NCBI GenBank assembly: GCA_002343455.1
Contig: DDSR01000254.1
Coordinates: forward strand, 1 to 24,369
Source: Deltaproteobacteria bacterium UBA2385
GTDB taxonomy: Bacteria; Myxococcota_A; UBA796; UBA2385
Direction: 5' to 3'
Length of the DNA: 24,369 bases
In this document: piece by piece, positions 1 through 7,538 of the stretch
Layout: every line of letters begins with the position of its first letter
How positions within the stretch are numbered: the first letter of the stretch is position 1
Made by a program: the position numbers and the translations under genes
The notes under the pieces: generated by a model
What the model was told of the DNA's origin: nothing
Seen by the model: only the letters and a program-made list of their open reading frames with translations
Databases searched by the model: none

Positions 1-478
1 TCTTGGGGGGCTTGGGGCCCTTGGGGGGCTGGGATGGCGGGAGGGGAGCGGTGGCGGTCCGAGGCGCCTGGGCCGGAGGGGCGGGCGCCGGACTGAGGCT
101 ACGAACCGCCGGAGGAGGGAGGGGCTGGGTGGCCAGAGGGGTGTGCAGGCGCTCGGTCGGGTCGGTGGGCCTCGGGCCGGGCCGATCGACCTGGGTGCGG
201 TCCTGGCCCGTCTGGGTCGGCTGCGGTGTCGCGTGCGCCTGGACCCGCGGCGGAGCTGTGGGCTGTGGCGCGCTGGGGGGAGCGGCGGGCACCGGATCGG
301 CGAAGGGGTCGTCGAAGCGCACTCCCTCGTTGCGCATCCGGTCGACCAGCCCCGGCGGGTAGGAGATGGCCAGCCCGCGCCCACATCCTTCGCATTGCAC
401 CTCGCTCCCCGGCATCGGGTAGGGCTGGGCCAACCGACGGACCGTGCTGCAGTGGGGGCAGTTGATCTTCAGCGCCAT
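1..478 (-). CDS. Zinc-ribbon, proline-rich protein (partial, C-terminus beyond window)
   Basis: This minus-strand reading frame opens at the ATG at 478 and stays open to the window edge, so only about 159 N-terminal residues are visible. The first 40 residues form a zinc-ribbon-like module with CPHC at residues 7-10 and CEGC at 29-32, close to the MJ0042-type finger found at the N-termini of many myxobacterial proteins. After it comes a low-complexity stretch very rich in Pro, Ala, Gln and Thr, ending in repeated Pro-Lys motifs at the edge; this looks like a flexible linker to a domain outside the window. The ribosome binding site is weak. The gene is divergent from the S41 protease, with 187 bases between the starts. 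The downstream domain cannot be known from here, so no function is assigned. Confidence 0.72.
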   Translation of the reverse strand, partial: MALKINCPHCSTVRRLAQPYPMPGSEVQCEGCGRGLAISYPPGLVDRMRNEGVRFDDPFADPVPAAPPSAPQPTAPPRVQAHATPQPTQTGQDRTQVDRPGPRPTDPTERLHTPLATQPLPPPAVRSLSPAPAPPAQAPRTATAPLPPSQPPKGPKPPK

Positions 479-497
479 TCAAGCGTTCCGAGGGCTG

Positions 498-516
498 GGG
501 CCCATCTCCTGGGCCC
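498..516. repeat. Perfect inverted repeat in the divergent intergenic region
   Basis: A 7-bp perfect inverted repeat (GGGCCCA, 5-base spacer, TGGGCCC) lies about 20 bases upstream of the zinc-ribbon gene start and about 150 bases upstream of the S41 protease. It could be an operator or an RNA hairpin in the leader of the minus-strand gene. In GC-rich DNA such repeats also arise by chance. No good sigma-70 promoter was found around it. Confidence 0.35.
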
Positions 517-665
517 GGCGAGGCCCCTGCATATCCAGGGATGGCTTCACCTGCGGGAGGGGCAGGGCTGGTCAGTGGCCCTTTGCGGCTGTAGGGTTGA
601 TCACAAGCCACGCTGCGTCGGCTGGCGGTTCGTGCCGAGCCGCTGGGACGCGGGGAGGGATCCGA

Positions 666-3524
666 ATGTCGCAGCTCCTCAAGCACCTCGTGGCCGTGGG
701 CATCGCGGTGCCCCTGGGGGTGGGCGGTTACCACCTCGGCACGACGGTCCTGCACCGGGAGGGTGGCCCCATCGCCGGCGTCGCGGGCGCGGCGGATCGC
801 TCCTTCGTCCGGGCGCCCTACCGCCTGGGCGCGCTGCCCGTCCTGGAGCGGGACATCTACTGGCTCGAGAGCCGCTACGTCGAGCGCCACCGGCTGGTGC
901 CGCAGGAGATGTTCGAGGGCGCGCTGAACCGGGTCGAGCGCCAGGTGGCCGAGGTGATGGTCGAGCACGACGTGGTGGGCAAGCGCGTCCACCTCTCCAT
1001 CGGCGAGCACAGCTCCACCCTCTCCACCCAGCCGCTGAACAACCTCCAGGACCTCTCCGCCCGGCTGCGCGAGGTCGCGGTGCTGCTGGACCGGCACCTC
1101 GATCCCGAGGTGGACCGGCGCGAGGTCGAGTACGACCTGATCAACGGGGCGCTGGCCTCGCTGGACCCCCACACCCTGCTGATGCCCCCCGCCGCCGCCG
1201 AGGACATGAACGTCGACAACAAGGGCGAGTTCGGCGGGCTCGGCATCGAGATCATCGAGCGCCAGGGTCAGCTGATCATCAAGCAGCCGATCGCCGACAC
1301 CCCCGCCTCTCGGGCCGGGCTGAAGGCCCAGGACCACATCGTCCGCATCGAAGAGGAGTCCACGATCAACATGGACCTGACCGACGCGGTGGGCAAGCTG
1401 CGCGGCAAGCCCGGTGATCCGGTGACGATCATGGTGATGCGCAAGGGCTTCTCCGAGCCTCGCCCCTTCACCATCATCCGGGACGTCATCAAGGTCAACC
1501 CCGTCGAGGGCGAGCTGCTCGAGGGCAACGTCGGCTACGTGCGCATCAAGCAATTCAACATGCGCGCCAGCAAGGACCTCTCCGACCTGATCTCCCGCCT
1601 CCAGCGCGAGGCGGACGGCCCGCTGCAGGGGCTGGTCCTGGACCTGCGAAACAACCCGGGCGGCTACCTCTCCGAGGCGGTCGACGTCGCGGACCACTTC
1701 CTCGACGACGGCTCGATCGTCATCACGGTGGACGGCGGCACCGGCCGCCGCGAAGAGCAGAAGGCCAAGCGCGCCGCGGGCAACGAGGACTACCCCATCG
1801 CCGTGCTGGTCAACGGCAACAGCGCCAGCGCCTCGGAGATCGTCGCGGGGGCGCTGAAGAACCGCGACCGGGCCGTGATCATCGGCGAGCGCACCTTCGG
1901 CAAGGGCTCGGTCCAGAACCTCTACGACCACGACGACGGCAGCCGCCTGAAGCTCACGGTGGCCCGCTACCTGACGCCGGGGGACCGCAACATCCAGGCC
2001 GTCGGGGTGGCCCCGGACATCCTGCTTCGACCCGCGGTCGTCCGCCCGGCCGATCCGGAAGCCAAGGAGACCGAGCCGCTGGCCTCGCTGTACTTCCGCG
2101 AGTGGATCGACCGCGAAGAGGCGCTGGACAACGTGCTTCGGGCCGACGGTCCACTGGACGCGGAGCCGGCCTTCGATCTACGCTTCTTGCGGGCGACCGA
2201 CGACGACGAGCCGGACTCCAGCGCGAAGCGGGACTGGGAGGTGCTCTTCGCCCGGGACGTCCTGGTCTCGGCCGATGGAAGCCGCCGCCCGGACGTCCTG
2301 ACCTCGGCGGGGGCGATCGTGGAGCAGCGCCGGGCTCAGGAAGAAGCCCGCATCGAGCAGGCCTTTCAGCGGATCGACATCGACTGGCAGGCGGGGCCTT
2401 CGGCCGGAACGCCCAGCGTCGAGGTGCGGATCGAGGCGGGCGAAGGCGGCGCGCTTCACGCCGGAAAGGCAGACCAGGTCAACCTGATCGCCACCAACAC
2501 CGGGACGGAGACGGTCCGGCGGCTGTCGGTGCTGACCCGCTCGGAAAACCCCTACCTGGACCACCGCGAGGTCTACTTCGGTCAGCTCGCCCCCGGAGAG
2601 TCAGCCCAGGGCTCCTTCCGCGTCCAGGTGGTCGACGGGTACCCCGCCGAGCAGGTCCCCGTCGAGGTCGAGCTGCGCAGCCCGGACAGCCCCTCGCTCG
2701 CCCACATCGACGTCCCCCTGCGGACCGAGGGCCGGCCCTTGCCCGCGCTCGCCTACGAGATCCAGGTGCTGGACGACGGCAGCGCCGGCAGCCAGGGCAA
2801 CGGCGACGGCCTCCCGCAGGCCGGCGAGCGGCTCGCCCTCTCCATCCGCCTGAAGAACCAGGGGCAGGGCGCGACCGCCGACGCCTTCGCGCGCCTGCGC
2901 AACCGATCGGGCAAGGGGCTGGACATCGACAAGGGCAGCCTGCGTCCGGGCGAGGTGGTGCCCGACGACAGCGCCGCCTGCAAGGCCGACGAGGCCGCCT
3001 GTCCGCGCACCTTGCTGGCGGGTCAGGAGTGGTCCGGGGCCTTCCTCTTCGAGCTGCGCGAGCTGCCGACCGACGGGGCCTGGACGCTGGAGCTCCAGAT
3101 CGGGGACAACCGGGCCCACGACTACGCCGCGGTGCAGCGGGCGGGCTTCTCGGAGTACTTCCAGCAGGTCGAGACGATCCGGCTCTCGCCCGACCAGCCC
3201 CTGCCCCAGGGCTCGCGAGCGCCGCCCGAGATCCAGATCTCTCGCGCCCCCGAGATCGAGGTGCTCGACTCTCGGGTGGTGCTCAGCGGGATGGTCAGCG
3301 ACGACGTAGGCGTCCGGGACGTGATGGTCTTCCACGGCGAGGACAAGGTCTTCTACCAGGGTGGCCGGGCCGGCAGCCCAGGGACCCCCTTCACGGTCGA
3401 TCGCAACCTCGACCCGGGGGCCAACCTCTTCGTGGTCCTGGCCCGGGACGTGGACGGCTTCACCTCGACCCGGAGCCTGACGGTCTGGCATCCCGAGCCC
3501 GACGCCCAGGCGCTGCGACCCTGA
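666..3524 (+). CDS. S41 family C-terminal processing protease with long Ig/CARDB-like tail
   Basis: This is a 952-residue exported serine protease of the CtpA/Prc (S41) family, which cuts near the C-termini of envelope proteins. The N-terminus is a signal peptide or anchor (hydrophobic residues about 8-28). A PDZ domain covers roughly 187-273, starting at the motif GEFGGLGIEI, and the catalytic core runs to about 460. The Ser/Lys dyad is visible as S388 in the motif SASASEIVAG and K413 in TFGKGSVQ, 25 residues apart as in E. coli Prc. From about 580 to the end there are beta-rich, Ig/CARDB-like segments, including one with an NGDG..QAGE motif and a final domain beginning near 852. CtpA proteins are usually about 400-500 residues, so the tail roughly doubles this one. 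The ATG at 666 is chosen because GGAGGG lies 5 bases upstream and the signal peptide starts there; the frame extends upstream to 444 without protein-like sequence. Confidence 0.93.
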   Translation: MSQLLKHLVAVGIAVPLGVGGYHLGTTVLHREGGPIAGVAGAADRSFVRAPYRLGALPVLERDIYWLESRYVERHRLVPQEMFEGALNRVERQVAEVMVEHDVVGKRVHLSIGEHSSTLSTQPLNNLQDLSARLREVAVLLDRHLDPEVDRREVEYDLINGALASLDPHTLLMPPAAAEDMNVDNKGEFGGLGIEIIERQGQLIIKQPIADTPASRAGLKAQDHIVRIEEESTINMDLTDAVGKLRGKPGDPVTIMVMRKGFSEPRPFTIIRDVIKVNPVEGELLEGNVGYVRIKQFNMRASKDLSDLISRLQREADGPLQGLVLDLRNNPGGYLSEAVDVADHFLDDGSIVITVDGGTGRREEQKAKRAAGNEDYPIAVLVNGNSASASEIVAGALKNRDRAVIIGERTFGKGSVQNLYDHDDGSRLKLTVARYLTPGDRNIQAVGVAPDILLRPAVVRPADPEAKETEPLASLYFREWIDREEALDNVLRADGPLDAEPAFDLRFLRATDDDEPDSSAKRDWEVLFARDVLVSADGSRRPDVLTSAGAIVEQRRAQEEARIEQAFQRIDIDWQAGPSAGTPSVEVRIEAGEGGALHAGKADQVNLIATNTGTETVRRLSVLTRSENPYLDHREVYFGQLAPGESAQGSFRVQVVDGYPAEQVPVEVELRSPDSPSLAHIDVPLRTEGRPLPALAYEIQVLDDGSAGSQGNGDGLPQAGERLALSIRLKNQGQGATADAFARLRNRSGKGLDIDKGSLRPGEVVPDDSAACKADEAACPRTLLAGQEWSGAFLFELRELPTDGAWTLELQIGDNRAHDYAAVQRAGFSEYFQQVETIRLSPDQPLPQGSRAPPEIQISRAPEIEVLDSRVVLSGMVSDDVGVRDVMVFHGEDKVFYQGGRAGSPGTPFTVDRNLDPGANLFVVLARDVDGFTSTRSLTVWHPEPDAQALRP

Positions 3525-3528
3525 GGGC

Positions 3529-4533
3529 TCAGGCCCTGCGCAGCAGCGAGCGCAGCTCCAGGCGGAGGCGGTCGACGTCCTCGTCGTGGAAGGCCTCCTG
3601 GGGCCGCATCCGAGCCTGGCGCAGCCGCAGGCCCAGGGTGATCGAGGTGCGGACGTAGGCCGTCCGGTCGACCATCGGCGGGCACCAGGCGCGCCCGGAG
3701 CGGCGCAGGGGGCTGACCAGGATCGGGACGTGGGCGAGGGGCAGGGTGCCGCGCTCGGCCTCCTGCCGCAGCTCGCGAGAGATCGAGCGGCGCTCGGCCA
3801 GCAAGGCGACCTGGAAGACGAGGAAGACCCCCAGCGCCTCCAGCGGCATCAGGACCAGGTTCAGGTTCCAGGTCCAGCTCGGCCCGATGCCGGCCCCCCC
3901 CATGGTGACGAGGCCGTTGAAGGCGGCGTGCATGGCCATCGCCACCAGCAGCCCGGAGGGGATCACCAGCAGGCGGACCGGGGTCCCCCGAAAGCGCGAG
4001 AAGCCCAGGCCCGCCCCCAGGACCGCCGAGGCCGAGGCGTGCAGGACGGCGCTGTAGCAGGTGCGCATCAGGACGGTCTGTCCCCAGGCCATCAGCCCCT
4101 GCATGGGGTCGTAGGAGGCCAGCGAGGCGACCTGCCAGAAGTAGAGCAGGTTCTCGGTCATGGCGAAGCCCAGCCCGGTGGCTGCCCCGTAGACGAAGCC
4201 GTCGACGGTGTTGTCGAAGTGGCGGCTCATCCAGATCAGGGGCAGGATCAGCGCCTTGGCGGGCTCTTCGACCAGGGGGGCGACCACGACGGGCGTCCAG
4301 CGGCCTGCCAGCTCGGCCCCGAAGGCGGCCGCCAGGGCCAGGCTGGCGCCGCTGTTGAGCAGCAGGGAGATCAGCGTCGCCCCGAAGGCCCCCCAGAGGA
4401 AGGTCAGGCCCAGGACCCAGACCGGCTCGCGTTCGTGGCGGTCCAGCCACCACAAGGCGGTGACCAGCCCGAGCAGCGGGATGATCGCGCAGGCGACGGA
4501 GAGCAGGGCCAGCAGGAAGTGGAGGGCGGGCAT
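3529..4533 (-). CDS. PrsW family intramembrane metalloprotease
   Basis: This is a 334-residue polytopic membrane protein of the PrsW family, related to the CAAX/Rce1-type membrane proteases. In Bacillus PrsW cleaves an anti-sigma factor; the substrate here is unknown. Family motifs are all visible: EEPAK at 89-93, F123xxxE127 in GLGFAMTENLLYF, H165 in a membrane segment and H202xxxN206 in MHAAFNG. About seven to eight hydrophobic segments fill residues 1-250. A basic, cytosolic-looking tail of about 85 residues follows and is not typical of the core family. The ATG at 4533 is preferred because AGAGG sits 7 bases before it and the first membrane segment follows at once; an upstream in-frame ATG at 4605 would add 24 polar residues. 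The stop lies 4 bases from the stop of the S41 protease, tail to tail. A link between the two proteases is possible but unproven. Confidence 0.9.
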   Translation of the reverse strand: MPALHFLLALLSVACAIIPLLGLVTALWWLDRHEREPVWVLGLTFLWGAFGATLISLLLNSGASLALAAAFGAELAGRWTPVVVAPLVEEPAKALILPLIWMSRHFDNTVDGFVYGAATGLGFAMTENLLYFWQVASLASYDPMQGLMAWGQTVLMRTCYSAVLHASASAVLGAGLGFSRFRGTPVRLLVIPSGLLVAMAMHAAFNGLVTMGGAGIGPSWTWNLNLVLMPLEALGVFLVFQVALLAERRSISRELRQEAERGTLPLAHVPILVSPLRRSGRAWCPPMVDRTAYVRTSITLGLRLRQARMRPQEAFHDEDVDRLRLELRSLLRRA

Positions 4534-4629
4534 CGAGAGCCTCTTTGCGCACGTTCGGGAATGGGGTATTCCAACCGCGTCCGGTCGGGTGGGGCAGAAC
4601 GCCACATCCAGGCCTGGGAGGACGTCCCG

Positions 4630-5115
4630 ATGAGCATTCTAAACCGCATCAAGCGAAAGCTCCCCGTGGTCGGCGGCTCAGCCCCTCCGCCGTCCTCCAC
4701 CCCTGGCGTGGCCTCGGCCCGCCCCCAGCCTGCGGCTCCGACCTGGAGCCCCCCCGAAGAAGAACAGGAGTCCAATGTGCGTGCCGGTCGTCCCGTCCCC
4801 GAGTTCCTCGCCGAGTTCGTCAAGAGCAGCCCCGTCGTCCTCTTCATGAAGGGCTCCCCGAACAACCCGATGTGCGGCTTCAGCGCCAACGCCGCCGGCA
4901 TCCTCCGCAACTACGACGTCGCCGTGGCGTCCTTCGACGTGCTCTCCGACGCGGCCGTCCGCGACGGGATCAAGCAGTTCAGCCAGTGGCCGACCATCCC
5001 GCAGGTCTATGTGGGCGGTGAGTTCATCGGCGGATCGGACATCCTGATGCAGATGCACCAGTCCGGCGAGCTGCGCGAGATGATCGACCAGGCCCGCTCC
5101 GCTCAGGGCGCCTGA
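4630..5115 (+). CDS. grxD: Monothiol glutaredoxin (Grx4/GrxD type, CGFS) with N-terminal extension
   Basis: This is a 161-residue protein whose residues about 52-158 match the monothiol glutaredoxin family, which binds glutathione-coordinated [2Fe-2S] clusters and delivers them to target proteins. The key features are K74 in the FMKGSP motif, the CGFS active site at 82-85, the WPTIPQVYV motif with the cis-proline, and the GGSDI motif that contacts glutathione. Normal Grx4 proteins have about 105-115 residues; here about 50 extra residues rich in Pro, Ser and Glu precede the domain, starting with the basic segment MSILNRIKRKLP. The start is the ATG at 4630, with GGAGG about 8 bases upstream. 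The gene is divergent from the PrsW gene, and its last 13 bases overlap the stop of the UvrA-like gene on the other strand. Function in Fe-S trafficking is by family; the extension's role is unknown. Confidence 0.93.
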   Translation: MSILNRIKRKLPVVGGSAPPPSSTPGVASARPQPAAPTWSPPEEEQESNVRAGRPVPEFLAEFVKSSPVVLFMKGSPNNPMCGFSANAAGILRNYDVAVASFDVLSDAAVRDGIKQFSQWPTIPQVYVGGEFIGGSDILMQMHQSGELREMIDQARSAQGA

Positions 5116-7445
5116 GCGTCGATGTCCAGGGCGTAGTCGGCCTGGGCCATCAGGATCGGATCGTGGGTGCTGGCCAGGATGGTCGCACCCCGGTCGGCCA
5201 GCTGCCGTAGGACCTGGGCGATGCGTGAGCCCTCTCGCGGGTGAAGTCCGGCCGTAGGCGCGTCCAGCAGGAAGATGCGCCCCGCCAGCGCCTGGCTGCG
5301 GTTGGCGTTGCCGCGAGCCAGCTCTCGGGCGAGGCGCAGCCGCTGGCGCTCGCCGCCGGAGAGGCTGCGGGTGGACTGCCCCAGGGGCAGGTGACCGAGT
5401 CCGACCGACTCGGCGGCGGCCAGGATCGGGCCCAGCACCCGATGCGCGCTGAAGAGCGCGGCGCAGCTCTGGAGGTCCAGGTCGAGCAGCTCGGGCAGCG
5501 TGCCCCCCTTGATGCGCACCCGCAGCAGCTCGGGGGTGAAACGACGGCCCTCGCAAGAGGGGCAGGGCTCGTCGGTGGCCTCCGCCAGCCCCTGCGCGTC
5601 CAGCCGGTCCTCTCGGCCCGCGTGGACCAGGCCGGAGCCCTCGCACTCCGGGCAGCGCCCACCCGGCCGGTCCAGGCGGAAGCTGGCCGCGTCGAACCCG
5701 GCCATGCGCGCCTGCCGGGTGGCGGCCAGCAGCTCCCGCAGGGGTGTCCAGGCTCCCAGCGAGGTGGCGACGATCGCGTGCGGGCTGCGGGTCGCGGTGC
5801 CCGCCTCGACCTGGAGGAGCTGCACGTCGCCGCCGAGGCCCTCCAGGGTGCTCAGGCCGGGGGGCAGGCCGGTCACGCCCGCCAGCCGCCCGGCGATGGC
5901 CGGGGCCAGGAGCTGGTGCAGCAGCCGGCTCTTGCCCGCTCCGGAGGGACCTCGCAGCACGCCCAGGCGGCCGGGCGGGAGGTGCAGCGGATCCAGGCCG
6001 AGGGCCTCCAGCGCGGGGCCTGACAGTCGCAGACCCTGCGGAGGGGGGGAGGGGAGGGCGGGCGCCTCGGGGACCGGGTCGAGCAGGCCGTCCGGCAGGT
6101 CGACGCCGGACCCCTGCCAGACCCGCGCGCCTCCGCTGCGCCCCGAGCCGGGCCCGAAGGCGATCAGCTGCCCGGCCCTCCGAGCCAGGGCGGGGTCGTG
6201 ATCGAGCACCAGCACGGCTCGACCTCGGTCGGTCCAGCGCCCCAGGCATGACCGCACCCGCTGCGCAGCGAGGGGGTCGAGGTGGGCGAAGACGTCGTCG
6301 AGGATCAGCAGCGAGCCGGGCAGCTCCAGCGCCCCTGAGCGGGCGAGGCGCGCGCGGGCCAGCTCGCCAGAGGAGAGATCGCGGGCAAGCCGGCTGAGCG
6401 GGAGGGTGCCCAGCCCGAGCTCGCCCGCCAGTCCGGCGCGGCGAAGGAACAGGGCCCGGGCGCCCTCCAGTCGGCTGGGCGGTGAGGTGCGCTCGACGAG
6501 CTCGGTCAGCTCGTGCAGGGGGCGATCGAGCAGGCGGGCCCAGCTCAGCTCGGGGTGCGACCAGAACAGCGACGCCTGGACGGAGGCGCCACCGGGCCCG
6601 GGCAGCAGGTCGGCGGCCCGGATCCGGCGATGCGGGATGCCCGGATGCTGAGGGCACCAGGGTCGGTCGGACCAGCTGCGCTCCTGGGCATGGCCCGAGG
6701 GTTCGCCCGAGGGTTCGCCCGAGGGACCAGAGCGCTCGACCAGCAGGGTGCCGGCGCCCGCGGCCAGCGCGGTGCCGACGGCGTCCTCCAGCCGCTCTCG
6801 CTGGTCGGGGCCGACCCTCAGGCGGTCGATCACCAGGTCCAGATCGTGCGGAAGCCGGGCGTCGATCGACGGCAGGTCCTCCAGGCTGAAGGTCTGCCCG
6901 TCCAGGCGGACCCGCGAGAAACCCTGGCGGCGCACTTCGTCGAGCAGGCCGGCCAGGCCCTGGGTGCGCTGGCGCGCCAGCGGGGCCATCAGCGCGAGTC
7001 GGCTGCCGACCGGCAGGGCGCTGAGCTCGTCGACCATCGCCGCGGGGCTGTGGACGGGCAGGGCCCGGCCGCACTCGGGGCAGTGGGCCTGGACCCGGCT
7101 GAGGCCCACCGCGGCCAGCGGCGCGGCGAGGTCCAGCAGGTCGCCGAGGCAGCCTTCGCCTCGGACCGGCTCTGGCCCCAGGTAGAGGCAGAGGGGCAGC
7201 CCCTCGATCAGCTCGACCTGGGCTCCGGCCAGCGCCCGGGCGGCCTGCTCTTCAGCGCGGGCCTCACCGATGACCGCGGCGATCGTCCGGCGCGAGGCGG
7301 CGTGGATGGTGTCCCTGGCCAGCGACGACTTGCCCGACCCGCTGGGGCCGATGAAGGCGATCAGCCCGTCCAGGTGCAGATCGAGATCGATGCCGCGCAG
7401 GTTGTGGGTCCGCGCCCCGCGGATTCGAAGGAGGGCTCCGGCCAC
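5103..7445 (-). CDS. UvrA-like tandem ABC ATPase, shortened, with altered Walker B residues
   Basis: This is a 780-residue paralogue of UvrA, the damage-recognition ATPase of nucleotide excision repair; true UvrA has about 940 residues. Two nucleotide-binding domains are visible: NBD1 has Walker A GPSGSGKS at 33-40 and signature DLSSGE; NBD2 has Walker A GPSGAGKS near 500 and signature SLSGGERQR. A UvrA-type zinc module is present (C598, C601, C628, C631); the first zinc module is reduced to C122/C125. The catalytic glutamate after Walker B is missing in both halves: NBD1 reads LILDDVF (D383-D384) and NBD2 reads FLLDAPTAGLH (D728-A729). The start is inferred as the GTG at 7445, with GGAG just upstream and homology starting at once (LLRIRGARTHNLRGI); the frame continues to 7802 but the divergent gene occupies that DNA. 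It is more likely a specialised UvrA relative than the housekeeping uvrA. Confidence 0.85.
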   Translation of the reverse strand: MAGALLRIRGARTHNLRGIDLDLHLDGLIAFIGPSGSGKSSLARDTIHAASRRTIAAVIGEARAEEQAARALAGAQVELIEGLPLCLYLGPEPVRGEGCLGDLLDLAAPLAAVGLSRVQAHCPECGRALPVHSPAAMVDELSALPVGSRLALMAPLARQRTQGLAGLLDEVRRQGFSRVRLDGQTFSLEDLPSIDARLPHDLDLVIDRLRVGPDQRERLEDAVGTALAAGAGTLLVERSGPSGEPSGEPSGHAQERSWSDRPWCPQHPGIPHRRIRAADLLPGPGGASVQASLFWSHPELSWARLLDRPLHELTELVERTSPPSRLEGARALFLRRAGLAGELGLGTLPLSRLARDLSSGELARARLARSGALELPGSLLILDDVFAHLDPLAAQRVRSCLGRWTDRGRAVLVLDHDPALARRAGQLIAFGPGSGRSGGARVWQGSGVDLPDGLLDPVPEAPALPSPPPQGLRLSGPALEALGLDPLHLPPGRLGVLRGPSGAGKSRLLHQLLAPAIAGRLAGVTGLPPGLSTLEGLGGDVQLLQVEAGTATRSPHAIVATSLGAWTPLRELLAATRQARMAGFDAASFRLDRPGGRCPECEGSGLVHAGREDRLDAQGLAEATDEPCPSCEGRRFTPELLRVRIKGGTLPELLDLDLQSCAALFSAHRVLGPILAAAESVGLGHLPLGQSTRSLSGGERQRLRLARELARGNANRSQALAGRIFLLDAPTAGLHPREGSRIAQVLRQLADRGATILASTHDPILMAQADYALDIDAQAP
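6694..6725. repeat. 12-bp tandem repeat inside the UvrA-like gene
   Basis: The 12-base unit CCCGAGGGTTCG occurs two full times and a third time in part. On the coding (minus) strand it gives a Gly-Glu-Pro-Ser repeat within a flexible segment of NBD1, about residues 240-250. It is in frame and probably arose by slippage. Confidence 0.8.
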
Positions 7446-7538
7446 CAGGTCTCCAGCGCCCGCCCTATGCCAACGGAGCCGGCCCGGCGAGGCCCCAGCC
7501 CCCCCCGCTGTTTCCGGATAATGCGCCCTGCCCCAACG

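Noticed and set aside
99..1931. A 610-codon minus-strand frame across the start of the S41 gene
   Set aside because: It crosses both the zinc-ribbon gene and the S41 protease in the wrong frames; the protease catalytic motifs on the plus strand decide the matter.
7517..7522. GATAAT as a -10 box between the UvrA-like gene and the redox fusion
   Set aside because: It overlaps the alternative ATG at 7521 and has no -35 element at the right distance, so it is not listed as a promoter.
6513..7538. N-terminal extension of the redox fusion upstream of its first membrane helix
   Set aside because: The frame is open but lies over the UvrA-like ATPase domain on the other strand and has shadow-like composition; the membrane helix starts at 7539.
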